A DNA stretch of 64,000 nucleotides from Pseudomonas sp. GL-B-19. Its GTDB lineage: Bacteria; Pseudomonadota; Gammaproteobacteria; Pseudomonadales; Pseudomonadaceae. Location of the stretch: the NCBI RefSeq assembly GCF_019956415.1, contig NZ_JAHBDK010000028.1, positions 17,433 through 81,432 on the forward strand. The letters are read 5' to 3'. Below the pieces are notes generated by a model, which did not search any database, was not told where the DNA came from, and saw only the letters and a list, made by a program, of their open reading frames with translations. The position numbers and the translations under genes are program-made. Below, piece by piece: positions 44,790-54,693 of the stretch (the first letter of the stretch is position 1; each line of letters begins with the position of its first letter).

Positions 44790-46166
44790 TCAGCACTCCA
44801 CCGCGCTAACCGCCAACCCACCGCGCGAAGTCTCTTTATATTTGTCATGCATATCGGCGCCGGTATCGCGCATGGTGCGGATCACCCGGTCCAGCGAGAT
44901 AAAGTGCTGACCATCCCCACGCAGCGCCATTTGCGCCGCGTTGATCGCTTTCACCGCCGCAATCGCGTTGCGCTCAATGCATGGCACTTGTACCAGACCG
45001 CCCACCGGGTCGCAGGTCAGGCCGAGGTTGTGTTCCAAGCCGATTTCGGCGGCGTTGCACAGCTGTTCCGGCGTGGCGCCGAGAATCTCCGCCAACCCCG
45101 CCGCCGCCATCGCGCAGGCCGAACCCACTTCGCCCTGGCAACCGACTTCGGCACCGGAGATCGAAGCGTTCTTTTTGCACAGAATCCCCACGGCTGCGGC
45201 GCTGAGGAAATAGTCGACGACATTGGCATCTGTCACCGATTCGCTGAACTTCATAAAGTAGTGCAGCACCGCCGGAATGATCCCCGCCGCGCCGTTGGTC
45301 GGCGCTGTCACCATTCGCCCGCCAGCGGCGTTTTCTTCGTTGACCGCCAGCGCGAACAGGTTGACCCACTCCATGGCGCTCAAGGTCGAGCCGATCACGT
45401 TCGGCTTGCCCAGCTCCTGCAAGCTGCGGTGCAACTTCGCCGCGCGACGACGCACATTCAAACCGCCGGGCAAGATGCCTTCGTGCTTGAGGCCCTGGTC
45501 GACGCAATCCTGCATGGCGCGCCAAAGCTTCATCAGGCCGGCGCGGATTTCTTCCTCACTGCGCCAGACCTTCTCGTTGGCCATCATTAACTCAGCCACG
45601 CGCAGGTTGTGCTTCTGGCAAAGGCTCAGCAACTCGACGGCGCTGGAGAAATCGTACGGCAACACGGTGCGATCCAGATCGACCACACCGCTGGACGCCT
45701 GGGCTTCATCCACGACAAAACCGCCGCCGACGGAATAGTAGGTGTCGCGATGCAGTTCGCCGTGATCGCCTTCGACGATCAGGGTCATGGCATTGGGGTG
45801 GAAAGGCAGGTTTTCGTCGATCAAGCGCATGTCCCGCGCCCAGATGAAGGGCACCGACAAGCGACCGTCGAGGAGCAACGTGCGGGTTTCGCGCAGGGTT
45901 TCGATACGGATGCCGATTTGCGACGGGTCGATCGCGTCCGGCCACTCGCCCATCAAGCCCATGATCACCGCGTTGTCGCTGCCGTGACCGATGCCGGTGG
46001 CCGACAACGAACCGTACAGTTGAACTTCGACGCGACACACTTGCTCCAGCAAATGCTTCTCCCGCAGCGACTCAACAAACAATGCGGCGGCCCGCATAGG
46101 CCCCACGGTGTGTGAACTGGAAGGGCCGATGCCGATTTTGAACAGGTCGAAAACACTGATAGCCAT
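44790..46166 (-). CDS. sdaB: L-serine ammonia-lyase (iron-sulfur type)
   Basis: A 458-residue single-chain L-serine dehydratase converting serine to pyruvate and ammonia. The N-terminus ISVFDLFKIGIGPSSSHTVG is the family hallmark. Cysteines for the 4Fe-4S cluster are in GCQGEVGSACAMAAAG and near CDPVGGLVQVPCIERN. Full length and intact. Equivalent to PA5379 beside gbdR; it finishes the choline-betaine-glycine-serine route with pyruvate. It is divergent from cbcX. Confidence 0.95.
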   Translation of the reverse strand: MAISVFDLFKIGIGPSSSHTVGPMRAAALFVESLREKHLLEQVCRVEVQLYGSLSATGIGHGSDNAVIMGLMGEWPDAIDPSQIGIRIETLRETRTLLLDGRLSVPFIWARDMRLIDENLPFHPNAMTLIVEGDHGELHRDTYYSVGGGFVVDEAQASSGVVDLDRTVLPYDFSSAVELLSLCQKHNLRVAELMMANEKVWRSEEEIRAGLMKLWRAMQDCVDQGLKHEGILPGGLNVRRRAAKLHRSLQELGKPNVIGSTLSAMEWVNLFALAVNEENAAGGRMVTAPTNGAAGIIPAVLHYFMKFSESVTDANVVDYFLSAAAVGILCKKNASISGAEVGCQGEVGSACAMAAAGLAEILGATPEQLCNAAEIGLEHNLGLTCDPVGGLVQVPCIERNAIAAVKAINAAQMALRGDGQHFISLDRVIRTMRDTGADMHDKYKETSRGGLAVSAVEC

Positions 46167-46602
46167 TACTGCCGAACTCCTGGATGTGCCGACTCCAGAC
46201 GCAAAAAGCGCCCAGTGGCGGAGCTGCTACGCTCAAGCTGCAATCCGCCGAGATGGCCGCATCATCAGGCTTTTGTCATGTCGTTCGACGTCTCACACCG
46301 ACGCACTCATGCCCACTAACGCCGCAGGGCGGCAACGCAATGTTTTCGCCGTTTTTTAGCGGATCAGAGGGAGAAAGAGGGCTGAAAAAAGCTGTAAACG
46401 ACGTCACCGACACTAGATGCGACCCTCCCTGTACTGGTTACGACGCACCCTGTAGGCGTCAGATTTTCACTGGTACATGATCGTATCGACTCGATTGCAA
46501 GGCGCCGTGGTAGAGATGTCTCCAAAACGCCATCCAACCGCAACCTATAAGTGCGGTGGTCCAGTCGGAACACTGCCAAAAAAAACACCAAGGAGTCCAT
46601 CC
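46167..46602. promoter_or_regulatory. Divergent sdaB-cbcX intergenic region
   Basis: 436 bp with no convincing gene, holding the promoters of sdaB and cbcXWV. In P. aeruginosa both are GbdR targets, so a GbdR site is expected; none could be named safely. The cbcX ribosome site AAGGAG ends the region. Confidence 0.5.
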
Positions 46603-47550
46603 ATGAAAGGTTCCCCGTCGTTGTTGTTGGCCGCCATGCTGAGTCTGCCGTTACTGGCTCAAGCTGCTGAACCCGCCCAGTGCAGCACCGTAAACTTCTC
46701 CGATGTCGGCTGGACCGACATTACCGCGACAACCGCCACCACCAGCGTCGTGCTCAACGCCCTCGGCTACAAGACCAAAACCACGATGATTTCCGTGCCG
46801 GTGACCTACAAGTCCCTCGCTGATGGCAAGAACATGGACATCTTCCTGGGGAACTGGATGCCGACCATGGAAAACGACATCAAGGCCTACCGCGATGCCG
46901 GCACCGTCGACGTTGTGCGCACCAACCTGACAGGCGCCAAGTACACCCTCGCCGTGCCGCAAGCGCTGTACGACAAAGGGCTGCATGACTTCGCCGACAT
47001 CCCAAAATTCAAGAAAGAACTCGACGGCAAAATTTACGGCATCGAGCCAGGAAACGACGGCAATCGCCTGATCCAGAGTATGATCGACAAGAACGCCTTC
47101 GGCCTTAAAGACGCTGGTTTCAAAGTGGTCGAGTCCAGCGAAGCCGGCATGTTGTCGCAGGTCGATCGCGCGCAGAAGCGCGACACCGCCGTGGTCTTCC
47201 TCGGCTGGGCACCACACCCGATGAACAAGCGCTTCAAGATTCAATACCTGACCGGTGGTGACGAGTTTTTCGGCCCGGACTTCGGCGCCGCCACCGTGGC
47301 AACCAACACCCGCAAGGGTTACACCCAGGAATGCAGCAACGTCGGCCAACTGCTGAAGAACCTGGAATTTACCGTCGACATGGAAAGCGCTCTGATGGGC
47401 AACATCCTGGACGACAAGATGAAGCCTGACGCGGCCGCCAAGGCCTGGCTGAAAAGTAATCCACAGGTCCTCGATACCTGGCTCGCTGGCGTGACCACCA
47501 TTGACGGTAAACCTGGCCTGGAGGCCGTGAAAGCCAAGCTCGCGCAGTAA
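46603..47550 (+). CDS. cbcX: Choline/betaine ABC transporter binding protein CbcX
   Basis: A 315-residue ProX-like periplasmic binding protein. A signal peptide (ending LAQA-AEP) precedes CSTVNFSDVGWTDITATTA; the quaternary-ammonium aromatic box is suggested by FLGNWMPTMENDI and [13 protein letters not shown]. It delivers choline, betaine or carnitine to CbcWV. ATG 46603 is fixed by AAGGAG and the signal peptide. A stable hairpin separates it from cbcW. Confidence 0.94.
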   Translation: MKGSPSLLLAAMLSLPLLAQAAEPAQCSTVNFSDVGWTDITATTATTSVVLNALGYKTKTTMISVPVTYKSLADGKNMDIFLGNWMPTMENDIKAYRDAGTVDVVRTNLTGAKYTLAVPQALYDKGLHDFADIPKFKKELDGKIYGIEPGNDGNRLIQSMIDKNAFGLKDAGFKVVESSEAGMLSQVDRAQKRDTAVVFLGWAPHPMNKRFKIQYLTGGDEFFGPDFGAATVATNTRKGYTQECSNVGQLLKNLEFTVDMESALMGNILDDKMKPDAAAKAWLKSNPQVLDTWLAGVTTIDGKPGLEAVKAKLAQ

Positions 47551-47560
47551 ATCGCTTACG

Positions 47561-47582
47561 CCGGGCGGCTTCGGCCGTCCGG
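47561..47582 (+). other. Strong RNA hairpin between cbcX and cbcW
   Basis: A 9-bp stem (47561-47569 with 47574-47582, one G-U) closed by a TTCG tetraloop, with no long T run, 10 bases after the cbcX stop. Such hairpins after binding-protein genes usually raise their mRNA relative to the permease genes. Confidence 0.65.
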
Positions 47583-47617
47583 GCTGTTTATTTCCTTGCA
47601 TGCGGACGTTCACTACC

Positions 47618-48463
47618 ATGCTGATTGATCAGAAAATCCCTTTAGGCCAGTACATCGCGGGCTTCGTTGAATGGTTGACGCAACACGGCGCCAGCACCTT
47701 CGACGCAATCGCCATGACACTGGAAACGATGATCCACGGCGTGACTTTTGCGCTGACCTGGTTCAACCCGCTGGCATTGATCGGCCTCATCGCGCTACTG
47801 GCACACTTTATTCAACGCAAATGGGGACTGACGGTTTTCGTCATCGCCTCCTTCCTGCTGATCCTCAACCTGGGGTACTGGCAGGAAACCATGGAAACCC
47901 TCGCCCAGGTGCTGTTCGCCACCCTGGTCTGCGTGGTCATCGGCGTGCCGTTGGGCATTGTCGCCGCGCACAAACCGATGTTCTACACACTGATGCGCCC
48001 GGTGCTCGATCTGATGCAGACCGTGCCGACCTTCGTGTACCTCATTCCTACCCTGACCCTATTCGGGCTGGGTGTGGTCCCGGGCTTGATCTCGACGGTG
48101 GTGTTCGCGATTGCCGCGCCTATCCGCCTGACCTACCTGGGCATTCGCGATGTTCCACAGGAACTGATGGACGCCGGCAAAGCCTTCGGCTGCTCGCGCC
48201 GTCAACTGCTCTCACGGATTGAACTGCCCCACGCCATGCCAAGCATCGCGGCCGGCATCACCCAGTGCATCATGCTGTCGCTGTCGATGGTGGTGATTGC
48301 GGCACTGGTGGGCGCCGACGGCCTGGGCAAACCCGTGGTCAACGCACTGAACACTGCTGATATCGCCCTGGGCTTTGAAGCGGGCCTGGCGATCGTATTG
48401 CTGGCGATCATGCTCGACCGTATCTGCAAACAACCCGACGCTAAAGTAGGGGGTGACGCATGA
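47618..48463 (+). CDS. cbcW: Choline/betaine ABC transporter permease CbcW
   Basis: A 281-residue inner-membrane permease with about six to seven helices. The ABC permease EAA loop is seen as VPQELMDAGKAFGCSRRQLLSRIELPHAMP (about 186-215). ATG 47618 is chosen over ATG 47600. It overlaps cbcV by 4 bp. Equivalent to ProW/OpuAB. Confidence 0.93.
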   Translation: MLIDQKIPLGQYIAGFVEWLTQHGASTFDAIAMTLETMIHGVTFALTWFNPLALIGLIALLAHFIQRKWGLTVFVIASFLLILNLGYWQETMETLAQVLFATLVCVVIGVPLGIVAAHKPMFYTLMRPVLDLMQTVPTFVYLIPTLTLFGLGVVPGLISTVVFAIAAPIRLTYLGIRDVPQELMDAGKAFGCSRRQLLSRIELPHAMPSIAAGITQCIMLSLSMVVIAALVGADGLGKPVVNALNTADIALGFEAGLAIVLLAIMLDRICKQPDAKVGGDA

Positions 48464-49638
48464 GCATTATTCGCTTCGAAGACGTCGACGTAATCTTCTC
48501 CAAAGACCCGCGAGAGGCCCTCAAGCTTCTCGATCAGGGCATGACCCGCGACCAGATCCTGAAAAAGACCGGGCAGATTGTCGGCGTTGAAAAGGCCAGC
48601 CTGGACATCGAAAAAGGTGAAATCTGCGTACTGATGGGCCTGTCCGGCTCGGGCAAGTCCAGCCTGCTGCGCTGCATCAACGGCCTCAACACTGTCAGCC
48701 GCGGCAAGTTGTTCGTCGAGCACGAAGGCAAGCAGATCGACATTGCCTCGTGCACCCCGGCAGAACTGAAAATGATGCGCACCAAGCGCATTGCGATGGT
48801 GTTCCAGAAGTTCGCCCTGATGCCTTGGCTGACAGTGCGCGAGAACATCAGTTTCGGTCTGGAAATGCAGGGTCGCCCGGAAAAAGAACGGCGCAAACTG
48901 GTGGACGACAAGCTGGAACTGGTGGGCTTGGCCCAGTGGCGCAACAAGAAACCCGATGAACTCTCAGGCGGTATGCAGCAACGTGTGGGCCTGGCCCGCG
49001 CGCTGGCGATGGATGCCGACATTCTGCTGATGGACGAACCGTTTTCGGCACTCGACCCGCTGATCCGCCAAGGCCTGCAAGACGAACTGCTGGAGCTGCA
49101 ACGCAAGTTGCACAAGACCATCGTGTTCGTGAGCCACGACCTTGATGAAGCGCTGAAACTCGGCAGCCGTATCGCGATCATGAAAGACGGCCGGATCATC
49201 CAGTACAGCAAGCCAGAAGAGATCGTACTGAACCCGGCGGACGATTACGTGCGCACGTTCGTGGCCCACACCAATCCGCTGAACGTGTTGTGCGGCCGCA
49301 GCCTGATGCGCACGCTGGACAACTGCAAGCGCATCAACGGTTCGGTCTGTCTCGATCCGGGCGGCGATTCGTGGCTGGACCTGGCCGAAGGCAACACCAT
49401 CAAAGGCGCCCGCCAGAACGGCGCGAGCCTGGACCTGCAGAACTGGATCCCTGGGCAAGCGGTTGAAGGCCTGGGGCGTCGGCCGACACTGGTGGACTCG
49501 AACATCGGCATGCGTGATGCGCTGCAGATTCGTTATCAGACCGGCAATAAACTGGTACTGCACGACAATCACAAAGTGGTCGGGATTCTGGGTGACAGCG
49601 AGCTGTATCACGCACTGCTCGGCAAGAACCTGGGATAA
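48460..49638 (+). CDS. cbcV: Choline/betaine ABC transporter ATP-binding protein CbcV
   Basis: A 392-residue ProV-like ATPase. Walker A is GLSGSGKSS (near 60), the signature is LSGGMQQRVGLARAL, and Walker B is DILLMDEPFSALDP. A C-terminal CBS-like regulatory region (about 300-392, with LVLHDNHKVVGILGD) follows, as in betaine/choline importers. It starts within the cbcW stop and is followed by a strong terminator. Confidence 0.95.
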   Translation: MSIIRFEDVDVIFSKDPREALKLLDQGMTRDQILKKTGQIVGVEKASLDIEKGEICVLMGLSGSGKSSLLRCINGLNTVSRGKLFVEHEGKQIDIASCTPAELKMMRTKRIAMVFQKFALMPWLTVRENISFGLEMQGRPEKERRKLVDDKLELVGLAQWRNKKPDELSGGMQQRVGLARALAMDADILLMDEPFSALDPLIRQGLQDELLELQRKLHKTIVFVSHDLDEALKLGSRIAIMKDGRIIQYSKPEEIVLNPADDYVRTFVAHTNPLNVLCGRSLMRTLDNCKRINGSVCLDPGGDSWLDLAEGNTIKGARQNGASLDLQNWIPGQAVEGLGRRPTLVDSNIGMRDALQIRYQTGNKLVLHDNHKVVGILGDSELYHALLGKNLG

Positions 49639-49651
49639 GGAAGCAGACACA

Positions 49652-49684
49652 AAAACGCCGCGAGAGAATCGCGGCGTTTTTGTT
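49652..49684. terminator. Intrinsic terminator after cbcV
   Basis: A 12-bp perfect stem (49652-49663 with 49669-49680) with flanking A and T runs on both sides, 13 bases beyond the cbcV stop. It can work in both directions. Confidence 0.92.
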
Positions 49685-49712
49685 TGAACAGGTTATTTGT
49701 AACGACGCTATC

Positions 49713-49993
49713 CCTGTAGGAGCCGGCTTGCCGGCGAAGGCGGCGCATCAGGCACACCGCGGTGGGGCATTCGCTGGCAAGCCAGCTCCTACAAAGGCCA
49801 GCGAGACTCTGTGGGAGCTGGCTTGCCGGCGAAGGCGGCGCATCAGATACACCGCGGTGGGGCATTCGCTGGCAAGCCAGCTCCTACAAAGGCCAGGTGG
49901 TGTTTCCGAGACTCTGTAGGAGCCGGCTTGCCGGCGAAGGCGGCGCATCAGATACACCGCGGTGGGGCATTCGCTGGCAAGCCAGCTCTTACA
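49713..49993. repeat. Triple tandem REPIN array
   Basis: Three copies of the same unit (about 49713-49793, 49809-49888 and 49914-49993), each an inverted REP pair (gagccggcttgccggcg and gctggcaagccagctcc) around the nearly invariant middle ggcggcgcatcag-acaccgcggtggggcattc. Units are separated by 15-25 bp. It fills the convergent gap between cbcV and betT1. Confidence 0.92.
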
Positions 49994-50034
49994 AAAGCGC
50001 TGCGGTGGGTCCAGGCACACCGCAGCGTCATTAC

Positions 50035-52041
50035 TCAGCTGTAAACCCGGCCAAGGAGCTGCCGATGGCTTTCAAACTGATCGAGCACATCACGGGTGAT
50101 CTGATCCTGGGTGAAGCCCATCAAGTCGTAATCCTGGCTGCCGTTGTGCAGGTACACCTCGGCGCGGTAGTAGCGCGCACGCGGTTCATCAGCACTTTCA
50201 GCCGACGCCGTGTCGCTCGCCGCAGCCAGATAGCCATCCAGGCTCACTTCGTAGACAAAAGGGTTGCCCTCTTCCATCTCGATCCGCACGCCCATGCAAC
50301 GCTTGGACTTGCCCAACAGCGTCTGCACATCCAGACCCTGACCGCGCAATTGCAGCGCCGCGTCTTCCAGCGCCGGGCTGACTTGCTTGTCCATGAAACG
50401 CTGAACGATCGACTGGTTCGGCTGCAAGTCCAACTGAGTCAAACGCTCGCTGAAACCACGACGACCGCGTGCAGCCAACTCCGCTTGCTCTTGTTCGATC
50501 TGCACGTCCTGGCGCATGGCCTTGTGCAATCCGAACATAAAGAACACCAGCACCACCGAGAACGGCAAACCGGCCAGCACCACCATGGTTTGCATGGCTT
50601 CGAAGTTACCGGCGAACAGCAGGCCGATGGTCACCAGCGTGATCACAGCCGACCAGAAGATCCGCAGCCAGTGCGGCGCATCCTCGTCGACGGTGCCACC
50701 CTTGCACGAAAGGTTGGCCATCATCACCGCACCGGAATCCGCCGGGGTCAGGAACAGCACGAAACCGACAAAGATCGACACGCCGATCACCACTTTCGAT
50801 GCCGGGTAATGCTCCAGCAACTGGTAGATCGCCATGGACGGCTGTTCGAGCGCCGTCTTCCCGAGCTCCACCGCCCCATGGTTCATCACCAGGTCCAGGG
50901 CCGAGTTACCGAAGATCGACAGCCACGCCAGGGTAAAGCCCAGCGGGATCAGCAGCACACCGGCGACCAGTTCACGCACCGTGCGACCACGGGAAATACG
51001 CGCGATGAACATACCCACGAATGGCGCCCAGGAAATCCACCATGCCCAGTAGAACAGTGTCCACAGGCCCAACCAGCGGTCGGACTTCTCACTGTCGCCT
51101 TCGTACACGTAGAGGTCGAAGGTTTTCAGGACCACGCCGTTCAGGTAGTCACCAATGTTCTGCACGAAGCCGTTGAGCAGGTGCAGGGTCGGGCCGAACA
51201 GCAGCACGAAAATCAGCAAACCGCTGAACAGCACGATGTTCAGGTTGGACAGACGGCGGATACCGTTTTCCACACCGGACACAGCGGCGATGGTCGCCAC
51301 GGTGCTCATCACGATGATCACGATCAGCAGGTTGGTGTTGCTGTGTTCCATGCCGAACAGGTTTTCGAGGCCCGAGGACACTTGCAACGAACCAATCCCC
51401 AGGTTCGTCACCAGACCCAGCAGGGTCACGAACATGCCAAAGCCGTCCACCGCATGACCGGCCGCGCCTTTGACCCAACGCTCGCCCACCAGCGGATACA
51501 ACGCCGAACGCAACGCCAGCGGCTGGTTGTGACGGTAAGCAAAGTAAGCCACGGCCAGACCGACCAATGCGTAAATCGCCCAGCCATGCAGGCCCCAGTG
51601 CAGGAACGTCAGCTGAACGGCCTGACGCGCCGCCATGTTGCTGGCGGCCACGCCTTCCGGCGGGTTGAAGTAGTGATCCAGCGGCTCGGAAGCACCAAAG
51701 TACAACAGCGAAATGCCGATACCCGAGGAGAACAACATCCCCGCCCAGGCGCCGTAGCTGAAGTCCGGGGTGTCGTCCTTGCTGCCCAGTTTCAGTTTGC
51801 CGTAGGAAGAAAACGCCAAGCCCACCACGAACACCAGGTAAGCGGCGATCACCACCATGTAATACCAGCCGAAGCTGCGGGACAACCAGGCCTGAGCAAT
51901 ACCGAGCAATCTGCCGGCCTCTTGCGGGGCGATGATCAGAATGGCGGTCAACAGCAGGATCAGCGCGGTAGAGGTGTAGAACACCCAACCGTTGACCGTC
52001 ACCTTATCGGGTGGGGTCTTTATAAGAGAGGCAGAACTCAT
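50035..52041 (-). CDS. betT: High-affinity choline transporter BetT1 (BCCT family)
   Basis: A 668-residue BCCT transporter with twelve predicted helices in the first 500 residues, including the conserved WTLFYWAWWISWAPFVGMF (helix 8 region). The long C-terminal cytoplasmic tail of about 170 residues is that of osmosensing or choline-specific BetT proteins. It imports choline with protons or Na+. ATG 52041 is chosen because similarity begins MSSASLIKTPPDKV. It is divergent from betIBA; the BetI operator lies between them. Confidence 0.94.
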   Translation of the reverse strand: MSSASLIKTPPDKVTVNGWVFYTSTALILLLTAILIIAPQEAGRLLGIAQAWLSRSFGWYYMVVIAAYLVFVVGLAFSSYGKLKLGSKDDTPDFSYGAWAGMLFSSGIGISLLYFGASEPLDHYFNPPEGVAASNMAARQAVQLTFLHWGLHGWAIYALVGLAVAYFAYRHNQPLALRSALYPLVGERWVKGAAGHAVDGFGMFVTLLGLVTNLGIGSLQVSSGLENLFGMEHSNTNLLIVIIVMSTVATIAAVSGVENGIRRLSNLNIVLFSGLLIFVLLFGPTLHLLNGFVQNIGDYLNGVVLKTFDLYVYEGDSEKSDRWLGLWTLFYWAWWISWAPFVGMFIARISRGRTVRELVAGVLLIPLGFTLAWLSIFGNSALDLVMNHGAVELGKTALEQPSMAIYQLLEHYPASKVVIGVSIFVGFVLFLTPADSGAVMMANLSCKGGTVDEDAPHWLRIFWSAVITLVTIGLLFAGNFEAMQTMVVLAGLPFSVVLVFFMFGLHKAMRQDVQIEQEQAELAARGRRGFSERLTQLDLQPNQSIVQRFMDKQVSPALEDAALQLRGQGLDVQTLLGKSKRCMGVRIEMEEGNPFVYEVSLDGYLAAASDTASAESADEPRARYYRAEVYLHNGSQDYDLMGFTQDQITRDVLDQFESHRQLLGRVYS

Positions 52042-52273
52042 GGCACAGATGCTCCAGCAAGTGCGAGAGAAGAACACAAGGCAACGCGATACCCGACCAA
52101 TCGATTAGTTGGCAGCCGACCGGCGGGTGATATAAAGACACCCCGAAAAAAGCCCGAAACCCCAAGAGCGCCAGTGCGCGTAGGTTTCGAGCATTTTCGA
52201 ATGTCGTTTTTTCGCCAACTACACGTAGGAAAAAACGCAGGTAGCGACGATTTGTCGCAGATCTTATTCTTTG

Positions 52274-52293
52274 TTGATTGAACGTTCAATCAA
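52274..52293. promoter_or_regulatory. Probable BetI operator
   Basis: A perfect 20-bp palindrome, TTGATTGAAC followed by its complement GTTCAATCAA, in the betT1-betI intergenic region, 70 bp upstream of betI. It matches the kind of A/T-rich palindrome bound by BetI, a TetR-family repressor released by choline. It probably overlaps the betIBA promoter. The remainder of the 322-bp gap appears to hold no gene. Confidence 0.8.
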
Positions 52294-52363
52294 AACAAAA
52301 TAGACTGGCCCTCAACCCGGTAGCCGTTTGACGTCCACCGGAAGGCCTAAGGAGATGTGCAAG

Positions 52364-52957
52364 ATGCCCAAGGTCGGTATGCAACCCATCCGCCGCCAGC
52401 AACTGATCGAAGCCACATTGCTGGCCGTCGACCAGGTCGGCATGGGGGACGCCAGCATTGCGCTGATCGCCCGTTTGGCCGGTGTCTCGAATGGCATCAT
52501 CAGTCACTACTTTCAGGACAAGAATGGCCTGATTGCCGCCACCATGGGGTACCTGATGACTGTCCTCAGCGAGAACGTCACCGCGCGCCGTTTGGCGCTG
52601 ACAGATGACAGCCCGCGGGCGCATCTGCAGGTGATCATCGAAGGCAACTTCGACGCCAGCCAGGTCAATGGTCCGGCAATGAAAACCTGGCTGGCCTTCT
52701 GGGCCACCAGCATGCACCAGCCGTCTTTGCACAGGTTGCAGCGGATCAACGATCACCGTCTGTATTCCAACCTGTGCTGCCAGTTTCGCCGTGTATTGCC
52801 GCGCGATGATGCGCGCAGTGCAGCCCGTGGCCTGGCAGCCCTCATTGACGGTTTGTGGTTGCGCGGCGCGCTGTCGGGAGACGCTTTCGACACCGGGCAG
52901 GCGCAACAGATCGCTTACGAATACATGGATATCCAACTGGCCAAGCGGGTGAGTTAG
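52364..52957 (+). CDS. betI: Transcriptional repressor BetI (TetR family)
   Basis: A 197-residue TetR-family protein, exactly the usual BetI length. The N-terminal helix-turn-helix spans about 10-50 ([19 protein letters not shown]), and the ligand domain includes the typical [21 protein letters not shown]. It represses betIBA and betT in the absence of choline. ATG 52364 is chosen because AAGGAG lies about 10 bases upstream. The gene leads the betIBA operon. Confidence 0.96.
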   Translation: MPKVGMQPIRRQQLIEATLLAVDQVGMGDASIALIARLAGVSNGIISHYFQDKNGLIAATMGYLMTVLSENVTARRLALTDDSPRAHLQVIIEGNFDASQVNGPAMKTWLAFWATSMHQPSLHRLQRINDHRLYSNLCCQFRRVLPRDDARSAARGLAALIDGLWLRGALSGDAFDTGQAQQIAYEYMDIQLAKRVS

Positions 52958-53064
52958 AGCACACATAAACGCTCAACCCCCGAACCGCCACTGACCAGCG
53001 TCGCCAATGCTTCACGGCACGCCCAGTGGTCAACGCCAACCACTTATGCACTTGCGAGGACACT

Positions 53065-54537
53065 ATGGCCCGTTTCGAACTGCAAAAACTCTACATCGAT
53101 GGCGGTTACTCTGATGCCAGCAGCGACGCCACTTTCGAAGCCATCAACCCGGCTAACGGTGAAGTCCTCGCAAAAGTACAGCGTGCGACCAAGGAAGACG
53201 TTGAGCGCGCTGTCGTCAGTGCCGAAAAGGGCCAGAAAATCTGGGCTGCAATGACCGCCATGGAGCGTTCGCGCATCCTGCGTCGCGCCGTCGACATCCT
53301 GCGCGAGCGCAACGATGAACTGGCCGCCCTGGAAACCCTGGACACCGGCAAGTCGTACTCCGAAACCCGCTACGTCGACATCGTTACTGGTGCTGACGTG
53401 CTGGAATACTACGCAGGCCTGGTACCGGCCATCGAAGGTGAGCAGATTCCGTTGCGCACCACGTCGTTCGTCTACACCCGTCGCGAGCCGCTGGGCGTCG
53501 TGGCCGGTATCGGCGCGTGGAACTACCCGATCCAGATCGCGCTGTGGAAATCCGCACCTGCCCTGGCGGCCGGTAACGCGATGATCTTCAAGCCAAGCGA
53601 AGTCACTTCCCTGACGACCCTGAAACTGGCCGAGATCTACACCGAAGCAGGCTTGCCAGCCGGCGTGTTCAACGTACTGACCGGCAGCGGCCGTGAAGTC
53701 GGCACTTGGTTGACCGAACACCCACGCATCGAAAAAATCTCCTTCACCGGCGGCACCGACACCGGCAAGAAGGTCATGGCCAGCGCTTCTGCCTCGTCGC
53801 TGAAAGACGTGACCATGGAACTGGGCGGCAAATCCCCGCTGATCATTTTCGACGACGCCGACCTCGATCGCGCCGCCGACACCGCGATGATGGCCAACTT
53901 CTACAGCTCCGGTCAGGTCTGCACCAACGGCACTCGCGTGTTCGTACCGAGCCACCTGAAAGCCGCTTTCGAAGCCAAGATCGTTGAACGCGTTGCGCGC
54001 ATCCGCGTTGGCAATCCGGAAGACGAGAACACCAACTTCGGTCCTCTGGTCAGCTTCGCCCACATGGAAAGCGTGCTGGGCTACATCGCCAAAGGTAAGG
54101 AAGAAGGCGCTCGCGTGCTGTGCGGCGGCGGTCGTATGACTGACGGCGAATTCGCCAAAGGCGCGTTCGTGGCCCCGACCGTGTTCACCGACTGCACTGA
54201 CGAGATGACCATCGTTCGCGAAGAAATCTTTGGCCCGGTTATGGCAATCCTGACCTACGAAACCGAAGAAGAAGTGATCCGTCGTGCCAACGACACCGAC
54301 TTCGGCCTGGCCGCTGGCGTCGTCACCAAAGACCTGAACCGCGCTCACCGCGTGATTCATCAACTGGAAGCCGGTATCTGCTGGATCAACGCCTGGGGCG
54401 AGTCCGACGCGAAGATGCCGGTCGGCGGTTACAAGCAGTCGGGCGTGGGTCGTGAAAACGGCATCAGCTCGCTGAACAACTTCACCCGCATCAAATCGGT
54501 ACAGGTCGAACTGGGCGATTACGCCTCGGTGTTCTAA
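53065..54537 (+). CDS. betB: Betaine aldehyde dehydrogenase
   Basis: A 490-residue NAD(P)-dependent aldehyde dehydrogenase. The general base is E252 in ELGGKSP and the nucleophile is C286 in [12 protein letters not shown], at the positions known for BetB. It oxidises betaine aldehyde to glycine betaine. GCGAGGA precedes ATG 53065. It lies between betI and betA, with a repeat element before betA. Confidence 0.97.
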   Translation: MARFELQKLYIDGGYSDASSDATFEAINPANGEVLAKVQRATKEDVERAVVSAEKGQKIWAAMTAMERSRILRRAVDILRERNDELAALETLDTGKSYSETRYVDIVTGADVLEYYAGLVPAIEGEQIPLRTTSFVYTRREPLGVVAGIGAWNYPIQIALWKSAPALAAGNAMIFKPSEVTSLTTLKLAEIYTEAGLPAGVFNVLTGSGREVGTWLTEHPRIEKISFTGGTDTGKKVMASASASSLKDVTMELGGKSPLIIFDDADLDRAADTAMMANFYSSGQVCTNGTRVFVPSHLKAAFEAKIVERVARIRVGNPEDENTNFGPLVSFAHMESVLGYIAKGKEEGARVLCGGGRMTDGEFAKGAFVAPTVFTDCTDEMTIVREEIFGPVMAILTYETEEEVIRRANDTDFGLAAGVVTKDLNRAHRVIHQLEAGICWINAWGESDAKMPVGGYKQSGVGRENGISSLNNFTRIKSVQVELGDYASVF

Positions 54538-54554
54538 GGCGCACCCGAAAACCC

Positions 54555-54661
54555 TGTAGCAGCTGCCGAGGCACGAGGCTGCGTTGCGCGTCCGCAGGAC
54601 CGCCCTCAAAGGGGTCGCTGCGCAACCCAACGCAGCCTCGTGCCTCGGCAGCTGCTACAGG
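54555..54661. repeat. Family C inverted-repeat element between betB and betA
   Basis: A roughly 107-bp element whose 31-base arms (gtagcagctgccgaggcacg... and its complement) are near-perfect inverted repeats. The core, read in reverse complement, matches the core of the element at 33870. It stands inside the betIBA operon. Confidence 0.88.
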
Positions 54662-54693
54662 TGACCTGACCAACTTCAAAGAGGGTGCATTCA

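Noticed and set aside
49713..49993. CRISPR-like regular repeats
   Set aside because: The repeated units are inverted REP pairs with conserved, not unique, middles, and there are no cas genes.
49762..52281. Long open frame (over 800 codons) opposite betT1 and the REP array
   Set aside because: It is antisense to a clear BCCT transporter, with Gln/His/Arg-rich composition typical of reverse frames in GC-rich genes. The same applies to long frames opposite soxA (9387-11837), dgcA (31338-33833), fdhA/purU (5842-8103), betB and betA.
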